Source of the DNA: CAISCU01 sp051861545
Lineage (GTDB): Bacteria; Bacteroidota; Bacteroidia; UKL13-3
Assembly: GCA_051861545.1 (NCBI GenBank)
Contig: JBIMKP010000024.1
Location: 1 to 64,000 of the forward strand
Direction of reading: 5' to 3'
Length of the DNA: 64,000 bases
Below the pieces are notes generated by a model. The model saw nothing but the letters and a program-made list of their open reading frames with translations. It did not search any database and was not told where the DNA came from. The position numbers and the translations under genes were made by a program. Shown here piece by piece: positions 54,875-62,396 of this stretch (positions are counted from its first letter, which is position 1; every line of letters begins with the position of its first letter).

Positions 54875-55304
54875 GCCAAGGTCAATTTGTTCACAATTGG
54901 AAATAAATTAAAACGAATATCCGCATGTTTACCTCCATTAATATTTTACAAATCTGGTGAATGTTTTGAGAAACATTTTCAAAAGTAGTTTGGTGTTAAA
55001 TTGTTCTTTTTTATGAAATTTAAGACCCCGATAGGTGGTCTCATGTTTATAGAAAAATGCTTGAATTGAATTCCCCAAAGCTCTTCCACCGCGGACCTTT
55101 GGTCCGCGGTGGAAGAGGTTTGGAGATGGTTTTCTTTATTATTATTTTCTATAATCATGTCATCCCTTCAGGATTTTTAAGAATTTCAAGAAATACATGC
55201 TTCTAATTCTAATTAAATCGAGTAATCTTCTGCATTAGAGCTTTTGAAGGCTTGTAAAACATTTAGGTAAAGTAGCGGAATTCGTATAAACAAATAGTAA
55301 ACCT
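54875..55304. other. Intergenic region holding element D
   Basis: 430 bp between the Rpn-family gene and convergent bshC; all but the first 38 and last 19 bases belong to element D. No gene and no separate classical terminator seen; the element's GC hairpin could serve as one for either gene. Confidence 0.7.
54913..55285 (+). repeat. Nested palindromic element, copy D
   Basis: About 373 bp. Termini CGAATATCCGCATGTTTACC (54914-54933) and 55266-55285 inverted. Inner left block 55013-55060 and inner right block 55147-55183 are imperfect mirror images (shared TTATAGAAAA core). The central hairpin has a perfect 17-bp stem (55081-55097 with 55101-55117) and a TTT loop, extended after one mismatch by CCAAA/TTTGG. 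It is the best-preserved copy. Confidence 0.88.
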
Positions 55305-56897
55305 TTAATTCAAAAGTATTTCAGGCTGAAATACATCTAAATTTTGGTACAATTCTTCTACCAAAGACTTATCCATTAAACACTCATTCCACATAAGGGT
55401 TTCAATTCTTTCTTGTAAAATACCGGCTGGGTAAATTTCAGCCCTTACTTTCATTAACTTTTGCAAACGTTCATGATGTTTTGAGAGTCGTTTTGCTTTG
55501 TATTCTTTATTTAGAGCCTTTAATTCTGCTCTATCCTTAAGTTTATCCGACAAAATTCTTGCATGTAGTTCATCATTAACTTTTGAACTTAACTCATATA
55601 ATTCCTGCCAAGTATTTAAAATCAAGTTAATTTGATTTTCAATTGAAGACTCCCCTATTGTTTCAAAATATTTACTTGACAAATCATCTGGTTTTAGTAA
55701 AGCATCTTTGGCTTTTAAACCAAATCTGTTCATTCTGTTTTCCAATCCTGGAGGCAAAAACAAATGCATCATTCTTAAAACAACGGCAGGAAATGCTAGT
55801 TTGTTGATGTCGAAAATCGATTTTAATTGAAGCCAATATGCAACTTCAGCAGGACCTCCAATATAAGCCAAATTCGGAAGTAAGGTTTCTTGGTATAATG
55901 GGCGAAGATTTACATTCGGACTAAATCGTTCAGGATGTTTTTCGATTAATTCTTCAATTTCATTCTGTGTAAATGATTGTGATGAATCGGCTAAATTGAA
56001 ACCTTTCTGAGTTTTCTTAATTAAAATTCTTTTTCCAGAATCTGTAAAATAGAAGAAGTTAACTTCTCTGGCTCTAATTTGAAGAGAATACTTTTCTGAT
56101 AAAATTCTATCTGAAACAATCTGTGCATTAAAAGAATTTTGCTCTATAATATCAGAAATCAATAAAGACTTCATCTCTGCTTTGAACAATGGATTAGAAG
56201 GTTCTATAATTACCAATCCCCAATCTTCGAATACTTGATGAAAGTACCTTAATGTAGCTTTTGAAAGTGAAAATCCATCCTGATAAGAATCTCTTATAAT
56301 TTTTAGATGTTTTGTCTTTTGTGCTGAATTTGGAAGGATTTGCTCTAATTCCGAAATAAGATTTTCAAATCCATTTAAAACTAAATTCCCAACTGGTTCG
56401 CTATCATGTTTGGTATTCCAAACCAAAGTTTCACCATTTACATAGGTGGTTTTTATCTCCTCATAATCATGATCTTCAGATGCTAACCAGAATATCGGAA
56501 TAATTCTTTTTTGAGGATAAGCTTTATTTAATTCCGCAGCTAATTTTAGTGTACTAAGAATTTTATAGGTAGTAAAAAGTGGTCCACCAAATAATACCAA
56601 TTGATGACCTGTTGTTACAGTAAAAGCATTTTCATTGCCTAAATCAAGAATATGCTTTTTAACTAGAGAATTTTCTTTTAGCTTAATTCCAGCATTAGCA
56701 TATTGATTGAGTAATTCATCAACCAACAAGTTCCTTCTATCTACAGGAAAATTTGATTTAGCATTTATGAGTTTTTCATAATTACTTAATTCATGAGAAT
56801 AAGAATGAAAATCCTTAAAAAAGGCATCTTTGTTTAAGTAATCCAAAGCTAATGGATTAATTAAAGGTGTTTCGTTTAAATTTACTCTTTCAAGCAT
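55305..56897 (-). CDS. bshC: Bacillithiol biosynthesis cysteine-adding enzyme
   Basis: Last step of bacillithiol synthesis: adds cysteine to glucosaminyl-malate. Family sequence includes FTVTTGHQLVLFGGPLFTTYK near residue 90, IPIFWLASEDHDYEEI (nucleotidyltransferase-like HxxE region) and the C-terminal coiled coil (ELKALNKEYKAKRLSKHHERLQKL). I start at the ATG at 56897 (MLERVNLNET, 530 residues), 1 bp after the rimO stop; the frame runs 15 codons further back into rimO. bshA and bshB are not in the window. It implies bacillithiol as a low-molecular-weight thiol here. Confidence 0.92.
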   Translation of the reverse strand: MLERVNLNETPLINPLALDYLNKDAFFKDFHSYSHELSNYEKLINAKSNFPVDRRNLLVDELLNQYANAGIKLKENSLVKKHILDLGNENAFTVTTGHQLVLFGGPLFTTYKILSTLKLAAELNKAYPQKRIIPIFWLASEDHDYEEIKTTYVNGETLVWNTKHDSEPVGNLVLNGFENLISELEQILPNSAQKTKHLKIIRDSYQDGFSLSKATLRYFHQVFEDWGLVIIEPSNPLFKAEMKSLLISDIIEQNSFNAQIVSDRILSEKYSLQIRAREVNFFYFTDSGKRILIKKTQKGFNLADSSQSFTQNEIEELIEKHPERFSPNVNLRPLYQETLLPNLAYIGGPAEVAYWLQLKSIFDINKLAFPAVVLRMMHLFLPPGLENRMNRFGLKAKDALLKPDDLSSKYFETIGESSIENQINLILNTWQELYELSSKVNDELHARILSDKLKDRAELKALNKEYKAKRLSKHHERLQKLMKVRAEIYPAGILQERIETLMWNECLMDKSLVEELYQNLDVFQPEILLN

Positions 56898-56898
56898 T

Positions 56899-58209
56899 TT
56901 ATTGGATTGATCCGTATAAATCAAAATCCTCTGCACTATCAATTTTTACCTGAGCAAAATCGCCTACTCTGGCATATTGTTTATCAGCTTTTACTAACAC
57001 TTCATTATCTACTTCTGGACTATCAGCTTCGGTTCTACCAATAAAATAATCACCTTCTTTTCTATCGAATAAAACTTTAAAAGTTTTACCTACTTTTTCT
57101 TTATTTATTTCTGAAGAAATTCCTTGTTGAATCTCCATTATAATTGCAGCTCTTTCTTCTTTTACTTCCTGAGGAACATCATCAGCCATAGTACCTGAGT
57201 GAGTTCCATCTTCATGGCTATAAGTAAATACACCTAATCTATCGAATCTATTGTCTTCAACAAACCTGCATAAATCATTAAAATCTTGCTCAGTTTCACC
57301 AGGGTGACCAACAATTAAAGTAGTTCTTAATGCTATTCCAGGAACCTTTTCACGAATAGTAGTAACTAAATCCCTTGTTCTTTTTTCTGTGATTCCTCTT
57401 CTCATAATTTTGAGCATAGAATCACTTACATGTTGCAAAGGAATATCGATGTATTTGCAAATATTTTCTCTTTCACGAATTACATCTAAGGCCTCTAAAG
57501 GAAATTGAGACGGATAAGCATAATGTAAGCGAATCCAATCTGCACCTGGAACATCAGAAATCCTTCTTAATAATTCAGGAAGTTTTCTATCACCATATAA
57601 ATCCAAACCATAAAAGGTACTATCCTGCGCTATGATTAATAATTCTTTGGTTCCATTTTTCACTAAGCCTCTAACTTCAGCTTCAATTTGTTCGAAAGGT
57701 TTTGACAAATGTTTACCTCTCATAATTGGAATAGCGCAGAATGAGCAAGGTCTGTCGCAACCCTCAGAAATTTTCAAATAAGCATAATGAGAAGGAGTAG
57801 TTAATAAACGTTCTCCAATTAGCTCATGTTTATAATCAGCGCCAATTGTTTTTAATAATTGAGGCAAATGAGTTGTCCCAAAATATTGGTCAACTTCTGG
57901 AATTTCTTTTTCTAAATCTGGTTTATAACGCTGAGAAAGACAACCAGTAACATATAACTTATCTATTTCACCAGCTTGTTTAGCTTCGGCCCAACGAATA
58001 ATTGTATTGATACTTTCTTCTTTGGCATTATCAATAAATCCACAAGTATTAATAACAACAATATTAGCATCATCATCTTGCGATTCATGTTCAACATCAA
58101 AACTATTTGCTTTAAGTTGACTATATAAAACCTCACTATCTACAATGTTTTTAGAACATCCTAAAGTGATAATATTAACCTTGTCTTTCTTTAATGTTTT
58201 AGTTTTCAA
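56899..58209 (-). CDS. rimO: Ribosomal protein S12 methylthiotransferase
   Basis: Radical SAM enzyme adding a methylthio group to an Asp of S12. The N-terminal UPF0004 domain holds three Fe-S cysteines (LGCSKN, INTCGF, TGCLSQ); the radical SAM motif is CDRPCSFC; a TRAM domain ends the protein (DFAQVKIDSAEDFDLYGSI), as in RimO rather than MiaB. 436 residues. Its substrate S12 (rpsL) is encoded in this window. It follows ftsY by 18 bp and touches bshC. Confidence 0.95.
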   Translation of the reverse strand: MKTKTLKKDKVNIITLGCSKNIVDSEVLYSQLKANSFDVEHESQDDDANIVVINTCGFIDNAKEESINTIIRWAEAKQAGEIDKLYVTGCLSQRYKPDLEKEIPEVDQYFGTTHLPQLLKTIGADYKHELIGERLLTTPSHYAYLKISEGCDRPCSFCAIPIMRGKHLSKPFEQIEAEVRGLVKNGTKELLIIAQDSTFYGLDLYGDRKLPELLRRISDVPGADWIRLHYAYPSQFPLEALDVIRERENICKYIDIPLQHVSDSMLKIMRRGITEKRTRDLVTTIREKVPGIALRTTLIVGHPGETEQDFNDLCRFVEDNRFDRLGVFTYSHEDGTHSGTMADDVPQEVKEERAAIIMEIQQGISSEINKEKVGKTFKVLFDRKEGDYFIGRTEADSPEVDNEVLVKADKQYARVGDFAQVKIDSAEDFDLYGSIQ

Positions 58210-58227
58210 AATGAATAAGTTTTAGAC

Positions 58228-59181
58228 TTAACCTTTAAAAAGAGAATCAACAAATTCTACCTTATCAAATAATTGAAGGTCTTCAATACCTTCACCCACA
58301 CCAATATATTTTACTGGAATTTTAAATTGATCTGCAACTCCAATAACAACACCACCTTTTGCAGTTCCATCTAATTTTGTTAATGCCAAAGCATTTACCT
58401 CAGTAGCAGCTGTAAATTGTTTAGCTTGTTCAAAAGCATTCTGACCAGTACTTGCATCTAAAACCAAAAGGATTTCGTGAGGAGCATCAGCATGAACTTT
58501 CGACATAACACGTTTGATTTTGCCTAATTCATTCATCAAACCAATTTTATTGTGCAAACGACCTGCAGTATCAATAATAGCCACATCTGCATTATTTTCA
58601 ACTGCATATTTTACTGTATCAAAAGCAACGGAAGCGGGGTCTGTATTCATGCCATGAGCAATTACATGCACATCATTTCTATTACCCCAAATTTTCAATT
58701 GTTCAACAGCAGCAGCTCTAAAAGTATCGCCGGCACCTAAAACAACCTTTTTTCCAGCCTTTCTATATTGATTAGCCATTTTGCCAATAGTAGTAGTTTT
58801 ACCAACACCATTTACACCCACCACCATTACTACATAAGGTTTATGACCTTTTAAATCTTCGAAATTTGTTGGGATTTCAGTTTTATTTTCAGCCAATAAT
58901 TTGCCCACTTCATCTTTGAGCAGGGCATTTAATTCTGATGTTCCGACGTATTTATCGTTCGCAACTCGTTTTTGAAGTCGTTCAATAATTTTGAGAGTGG
59001 TTTCAATACCCACATCACTACTTACCAGAATTTCTTCCAGTTCATCTAAAAAACCATCATCAACAGAGCTTTTTCCAACTAAAGCCTTGCTAATTTTGTC
59101 AAACAAACTTGTTTTGGTTTTTTCTAAACCCTGATCAAGTTTTTCTTTTTTCTCTTTGCTGAAAAAACTGAATATTCCCAT
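58228..59181 (-). CDS. ftsY: Signal recognition particle receptor FtsY
   Basis: GTPase that docks SRP-ribosome complexes at SecY. NG-domain motifs: GVNGVGKTT (122-130), GDTFRAAA, IDTAGRLH and TKLDGTAKGG. There is only a short basic leader before the N domain, so the acidic A domain of E. coli FtsY is absent; 317 residues is typical of such short forms. A weak promoter-like TATTTTAG lies at 59192-59199 after the upstream terminator. Confidence 0.97.
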   Translation of the reverse strand: MGIFSFFSKEKKEKLDQGLEKTKTSLFDKISKALVGKSSVDDGFLDELEEILVSSDVGIETTLKIIERLQKRVANDKYVGTSELNALLKDEVGKLLAENKTEIPTNFEDLKGHKPYVVMVVGVNGVGKTTTIGKMANQYRKAGKKVVLGAGDTFRAAAVEQLKIWGNRNDVHVIAHGMNTDPASVAFDTVKYAVENNADVAIIDTAGRLHNKIGLMNELGKIKRVMSKVHADAPHEILLVLDASTGQNAFEQAKQFTAATEVNALALTKLDGTAKGGVVIGVADQFKIPVKYIGVGEGIEDLQLFDKVEFVDSLFKG

Positions 59182-59196
59182 ATTGATGCTGCTAAA

Positions 59197-59230
59197 ATAA
59201 AAAAAGCATTCCGATAAACAGAATGCTTTT
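59197..59230 (-). terminator. Terminator after the rpmB-rpmG-DUF4295 operon
   Basis: AAAAGCATTC (59202-59211) pairs with GAATGCTTTT (59221-59230), with a T run on the minus strand. It separates DUF4295 from ftsY. Confidence 0.85.
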
Positions 59231-59251
59231 CAATAAATGCGGTTCATTAAA

Positions 59252-59401
59252 TTATTTCTTGAAGTAAGTTTTCACTTCTTCGTTTGAAACGATTTCAGAT
59301 TTAAAAGTGTAAGAACCTTTTTCGGTTTTTACAGCTCTGTATACTTTTGCGTAATCTTTACCTGCTGAGGTTTTTAGAGTTGCAACTACTTTTTTAGCCA
59401 T
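59252..59401 (-). CDS. DUF4295 small basic protein
   Basis: A 49-residue ORF found between ftsY and rpmG: MAKKVVATLKTSAGKDYAKV with a C-terminal SNEEVKTYFKK. It matches the DUF4295 family, which in Bacteroidota regularly follows rpmB-rpmG and is probably ribosome-associated. Start 7 bp after the rpmG stop; same operon. Confidence 0.88.
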   Translation of the reverse strand: MAKKVVATLKTSAGKDYAKVYRAVKTEKGSYTFKSEIVSNEEVKTYFKK

Positions 59402-59408
59402 GACTTAC

Positions 59409-59591
59409 TTATTTAATTTCTTTGTGAACAGTTACTTTTTTCATGATCGGGTTGTATTTTTTCAACTCGATACGCTCGGTGGTATTTTTACGATTTTTAG
59501 TCGTGATATACCTTGATGTTCCAGCTAAACCACTTGTTTTATGCTCGGTACATTCTAAAATTACTTGGATACGATTACCTTTCTTAGCCAT
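59409..59591 (-). CDS. rpmG: 50S ribosomal protein L33, zinc-free form
   Basis: 60 residues: MAKKGNRIQVILECTEHK and ITTKNRKNTTERIELKKYNP are L33. Only one cysteine is present, so the zinc ribbon is lost. Follows rpmB by 14 bp. Confidence 0.95.
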   Translation of the reverse strand: MAKKGNRIQVILECTEHKTSGLAGTSRYITTKNRKNTTERIELKKYNPIMKKVTVHKEIK

Positions 59592-59605
59592 TTTCTTTAC
59601 TCCTA

Positions 59606-59836
59606 TTAGATTTGTCCGTTACGGATATAATCATTTAAAACGGCACTAATGCCCTTCTTGTTAATTGTTTTAATCGCTTTGGTCGAAACTTTCATTACGA
59701 TCCAGCGATTCTCCTCAGGAATGAAAAATTTCTTTTCCTGTAAATTTGGGTAAAAACGTCTTTTTGTCTTTCTATTTGAGTGAGACACGTTATTACCAAC
59801 CATCGGACGCTTACCTGTTAAATCACAAACTCTCAT
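59606..59836 (-). CDS. rpmB: 50S ribosomal protein L28
   Basis: 76 residues: MRVCDLTGKRPMVGNNVSHS and RRFYPNLQEKKFFIP identify L28, without the paired CxxC zinc motifs. First gene of the rpmB-rpmG-DUF4295 operon. Confidence 0.96.
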   Translation of the reverse strand: MRVCDLTGKRPMVGNNVSHSNRKTKRRFYPNLQEKKFFIPEENRWIVMKVSTKAIKTINKKGISAVLNDYIRNGQI

Positions 59837-59863
59837 GACGTATTATTCTTGAAAAAAGGACTG

Positions 59864-59894
59864 CAAATATCTGGGAAATAAATTAAAATGCAAA
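59864..59894 (-). promoter_or_regulatory. rpmB operon promoter
   Basis: On the minus strand TTTG (59894 to 59891), 19 bp, GATATTTG (59871 to 59864; one mismatch to TAnnTTTG), then CAGTCC. The tail is close to the CAGCCC seen after other r-protein promoters. Leader about 21 nt. Confidence 0.6.
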
Positions 59895-60021
59895 AAAATG
59901 TTTAAGAAAAATCTTTTCCAAGCTAAAATCCAGCTAAATGGACAAGTTTAGATTGATTTATTCTTCATTTTCTCTTGCGGAGTGCAAAAATAGTTAATTT
60001 CGAACCAAAATCCGCATAAAA

Positions 60022-60801
60022 ATGAATTACGAATTTATTTTAGTTAATCCAGAAGTAAAAAAACACATCGCTTTAATTCAATTAAACCGACCTAAAGAAC
60101 TGAATGCCTTGAATCTTCAGTTGATGCTTGAACTAAAAGATGCATTGCAAAATTTAGATAAAAATGATGAAGTTCGTTGTATAATTATCACAGGAAACCA
60201 ACAAGCTTTTGCTGCTGGGGCCGATATTAAACAAATGGAATCGAGAACTCCGGTTGATTTAATTAAGATTGACCAATTCGAAACTTGGGACCAAATTAGA
60301 AAAACTTCTAAGCCTATTATTGCTGCTGTTTGTGGTTTTGCTTTGGGTGGTGGTTGTGAATTGGCTATGACCTGCGATATGATTGTTGCTGGTGAAAGTT
60401 CAAAATTTGGTCAGCCTGAAATTAAAATTGGAATTATGCCAGGTGCAGGTGGAACGCAACGTCTTACAAGGGCTGTTGGAAAAGCTTTAGCCATGGAAAT
60501 GGTTTTAACTGGAAAATTTATTTCTGCTGAAGAAGCACAAAAAGCTGGTCTTATAAATAGAGTTGTTCCTGATGAGGTTTATTTGGATGAAGCTTTAAAA
60601 TTAGCCACAGAAGTTGCAAGTATGAGTCCAATTGCTCTCCGTTTGGCAAAAGAAAGTGTTTTAAAATCATTTGAAACTGGTTTACAAGATGGTTTATACT
60701 TTGAAAGAAAAAATTTCTACCTTACTTTTTCTTCAGAAGATCAAAAAGAAGGAATGAATGCATTTGTTGAAAAAAGAAGAGCCAATTTTTCAGGAAACTA
60801 A
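60022..60801 (+). CDS. Enoyl-CoA hydratase/isomerase family protein
   Basis: Crotonase-fold enzyme, most likely hydrating short-chain 2-enoyl-CoA in beta-oxidation. FAAGADIKQM forms one oxyanion-hole strand and GFALGGGCELAM the other with the first catalytic Glu; FGQPEIKIGIMPGAGG carries the second Glu. Both catalytic glutamates support hydratase rather than isomerase activity. 259 residues. TAATTTCG at 59995-60002 is a -7-like element 20 bp before the ATG. Confidence 0.93.
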   Translation: MNYEFILVNPEVKKHIALIQLNRPKELNALNLQLMLELKDALQNLDKNDEVRCIIITGNQQAFAAGADIKQMESRTPVDLIKIDQFETWDQIRKTSKPIIAAVCGFALGGGCELAMTCDMIVAGESSKFGQPEIKIGIMPGAGGTQRLTRAVGKALAMEMVLTGKFISAEEAQKAGLINRVVPDEVYLDEALKLATEVASMSPIALRLAKESVLKSFETGLQDGLYFERKNFYLTFSSEDQKEGMNAFVEKRRANFSGN

Positions 60802-60822
60802 ATTTACCTCAATTTGTATAAT

Positions 60823-60850
60823 AAGGAGATTTTATAAATCTCCTTTTTTT
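60823..60850 (+). terminator. Terminator of the enoyl-CoA hydratase gene
   Basis: AAGGAGATTT (60823-60832) pairs with AAATCTCCTT (60836-60845), followed by TTTTT. It separates this gene from queA, whose own promoter is not obvious in the remaining 13 bp. Confidence 0.85.
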
Positions 60851-60863
60851 ATATCTATATCTA

Positions 60864-62087
60864 ATGAATCCGAAAAATCTTTCTATTATAGATTTCAATT
60901 ATCATTTACCTGAAGAAAAAATTGCTCTATATCCGCTTGAAGAAAGAAGTCTAAGTAAACTTCTAGTATATAAAGATGGAAAAATTCAACATGAACAATT
61001 TAAAAACATAGGTGAATTTCTTCCAGAAAAATCGTTTTTGGTTTTTAATAATACCAAAGTAATTCATGCCCGTTTATTTTTTAGAAAAGATAGCGGTGCT
61101 TTAATTGAAGTTTTTTGTCTCGACCCTCATTTACCCTCAAATTACGAAGAATCTTTTTCAAGTAATATAAACTGTCAGTGGGTTTGTATGATTGGAAATG
61201 CAAAAAAATGGAAAGAAGGAAAACTCACCCGTAAAATTGAAATCAATGGAAAAGAAATTGATTTTAACTGTGAAATTAAAAACAAAATCGACGGAAAATT
61301 TATCATAGAGTTTTCTTGGAACAATACTTCTATTAGCTTTTCTGAGATTTTAGATATTGCTGGAATCTTGCCAATTCCTCCTTACTTAAACAGAGAAACA
61401 GAAGCATCTGATGAAGAAAGATACCAGACAATTTATGCAAAAAATAGTGGTTCTGTTGCTGCACCTACAGCTGGACTGCATTTTTCGGAGGAAATCATTC
61501 AACAACTTTTATCAAATCAACATAAAAAAATAGAATTGACTTTACATGTTGGGGCAGGTACTTTTAAACCAGTTTCAGCAAGTAAAATGGAAGAACATTT
61601 GATGCACCGAGAAACTGTAATTTTCAGTTTAGATAATATAAAAGAGATTCTAGAACAATTAAAAAATCAAACACCAATTATACCTGTTGGTACTACTAGT
61701 TGCAGGAGTTTAGAAAGTTTATTTTGGCATGCTTTAAAAGTAAAATTAGGAATAGCTGTTTGTCATGAACTTTTGGTAAAACAATGGGACCCTTATGATT
61801 TGGAATGTAATTATAGTTCAGTAGAGGTTTTGGAATATTTGGTTCAACAATTAGAATTAAAGAGTTGTAAAGAATTAAGTGGAACAACAGAACTTATGAT
61901 TGCACCAACTTATCAATTTAAAATCATAAAAGGTTTAATTACAAATTTTCATCAACCACAAAGTACCTTATTATTATTGGTAGCAGCTTTAGTTGGTGAA
62001 AATTGGATTAATATTTACGAAGCAGCATTAAAAGAAAATTACCGTTTTTTAAGTTATGGTGATAGCAGCTTATTGCTTCCAAATTAG
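60864..62087 (+). CDS. queA: S-adenosylmethionine:tRNA ribosyltransferase-isomerase (QueA)
   Basis: Transfers the ribosyl part of SAM to 7-aminomethyl-7-deazaguanine in tRNA, giving epoxyqueuosine. Family motifs: IDFNYHLPEEKIALYP, FLVFNNTKVIHARLFF, SVAAPTAGLHFSEE, LHVGAGTFKPV and ITNFHQPQSTLL. At 407 residues it is longer than E. coli QueA (356), with extra sequence around residues 85-150, as in several Bacteroidota. An upstream terminator within 15 bp means partial read-through or a cryptic promoter drives it. Confidence 0.92.
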   Translation: MNPKNLSIIDFNYHLPEEKIALYPLEERSLSKLLVYKDGKIQHEQFKNIGEFLPEKSFLVFNNTKVIHARLFFRKDSGALIEVFCLDPHLPSNYEESFSSNINCQWVCMIGNAKKWKEGKLTRKIEINGKEIDFNCEIKNKIDGKFIIEFSWNNTSISFSEILDIAGILPIPPYLNRETEASDEERYQTIYAKNSGSVAAPTAGLHFSEEIIQQLLSNQHKKIELTLHVGAGTFKPVSASKMEEHLMHRETVIFSLDNIKEILEQLKNQTPIIPVGTTSCRSLESLFWHALKVKLGIAVCHELLVKQWDPYDLECNYSSVEVLEYLVQQLELKSCKELSGTTELMIAPTYQFKIIKGLITNFHQPQSTLLLLVAALVGENWINIYEAALKENYRFLSYGDSSLLLPN

Positions 62088-62396
62088 TTGAATTAAAAAA
62101 TTATTCAGGTAAGCTTTAGATTTTCGTGAAGAGGAAAAATCCAAACGAAAAAATCCCACTTCATTTGTGAATTAAAAAAGATAGCTTCAAATTCAGTGTA
62201 CTTTTACTCATTAAAACAAAGCTTAAAAATGAAACTTATTTTAAATTGTGCGTAACTCAAATCTGATAATCAAGCATCACCAAAAAAACACATTGCTTTT
62301 CCACAGCTTATCAAGATGTTTTTAAAAAATGTGCATGACTTAATAAAATAAAAAGAGCCGATTCCTTTCGTATCTTTAACCCCCCAAAGAGAAAAA
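62088..62396. other. queA-dnaB spacer
   Basis: 309 AT-rich bases. Only a weak -7-like TATCTTTA (62371-62378) before dnaB was found; no gene, RNA or repeat seen. Confidence 0.6.

Noticed and set aside
60005..60020. Extra copy of the element terminus (ATCCGCAT before the enoyl-CoA hydratase gene)
   Set aside because: Only eight bases match and none of the other element parts are present.
62297..62305. DnaA-box-like TTTTCCACA before dnaB, possible origin
   Set aside because: One mismatch, a single copy, and no dnaA, dnaN or box cluster nearby.
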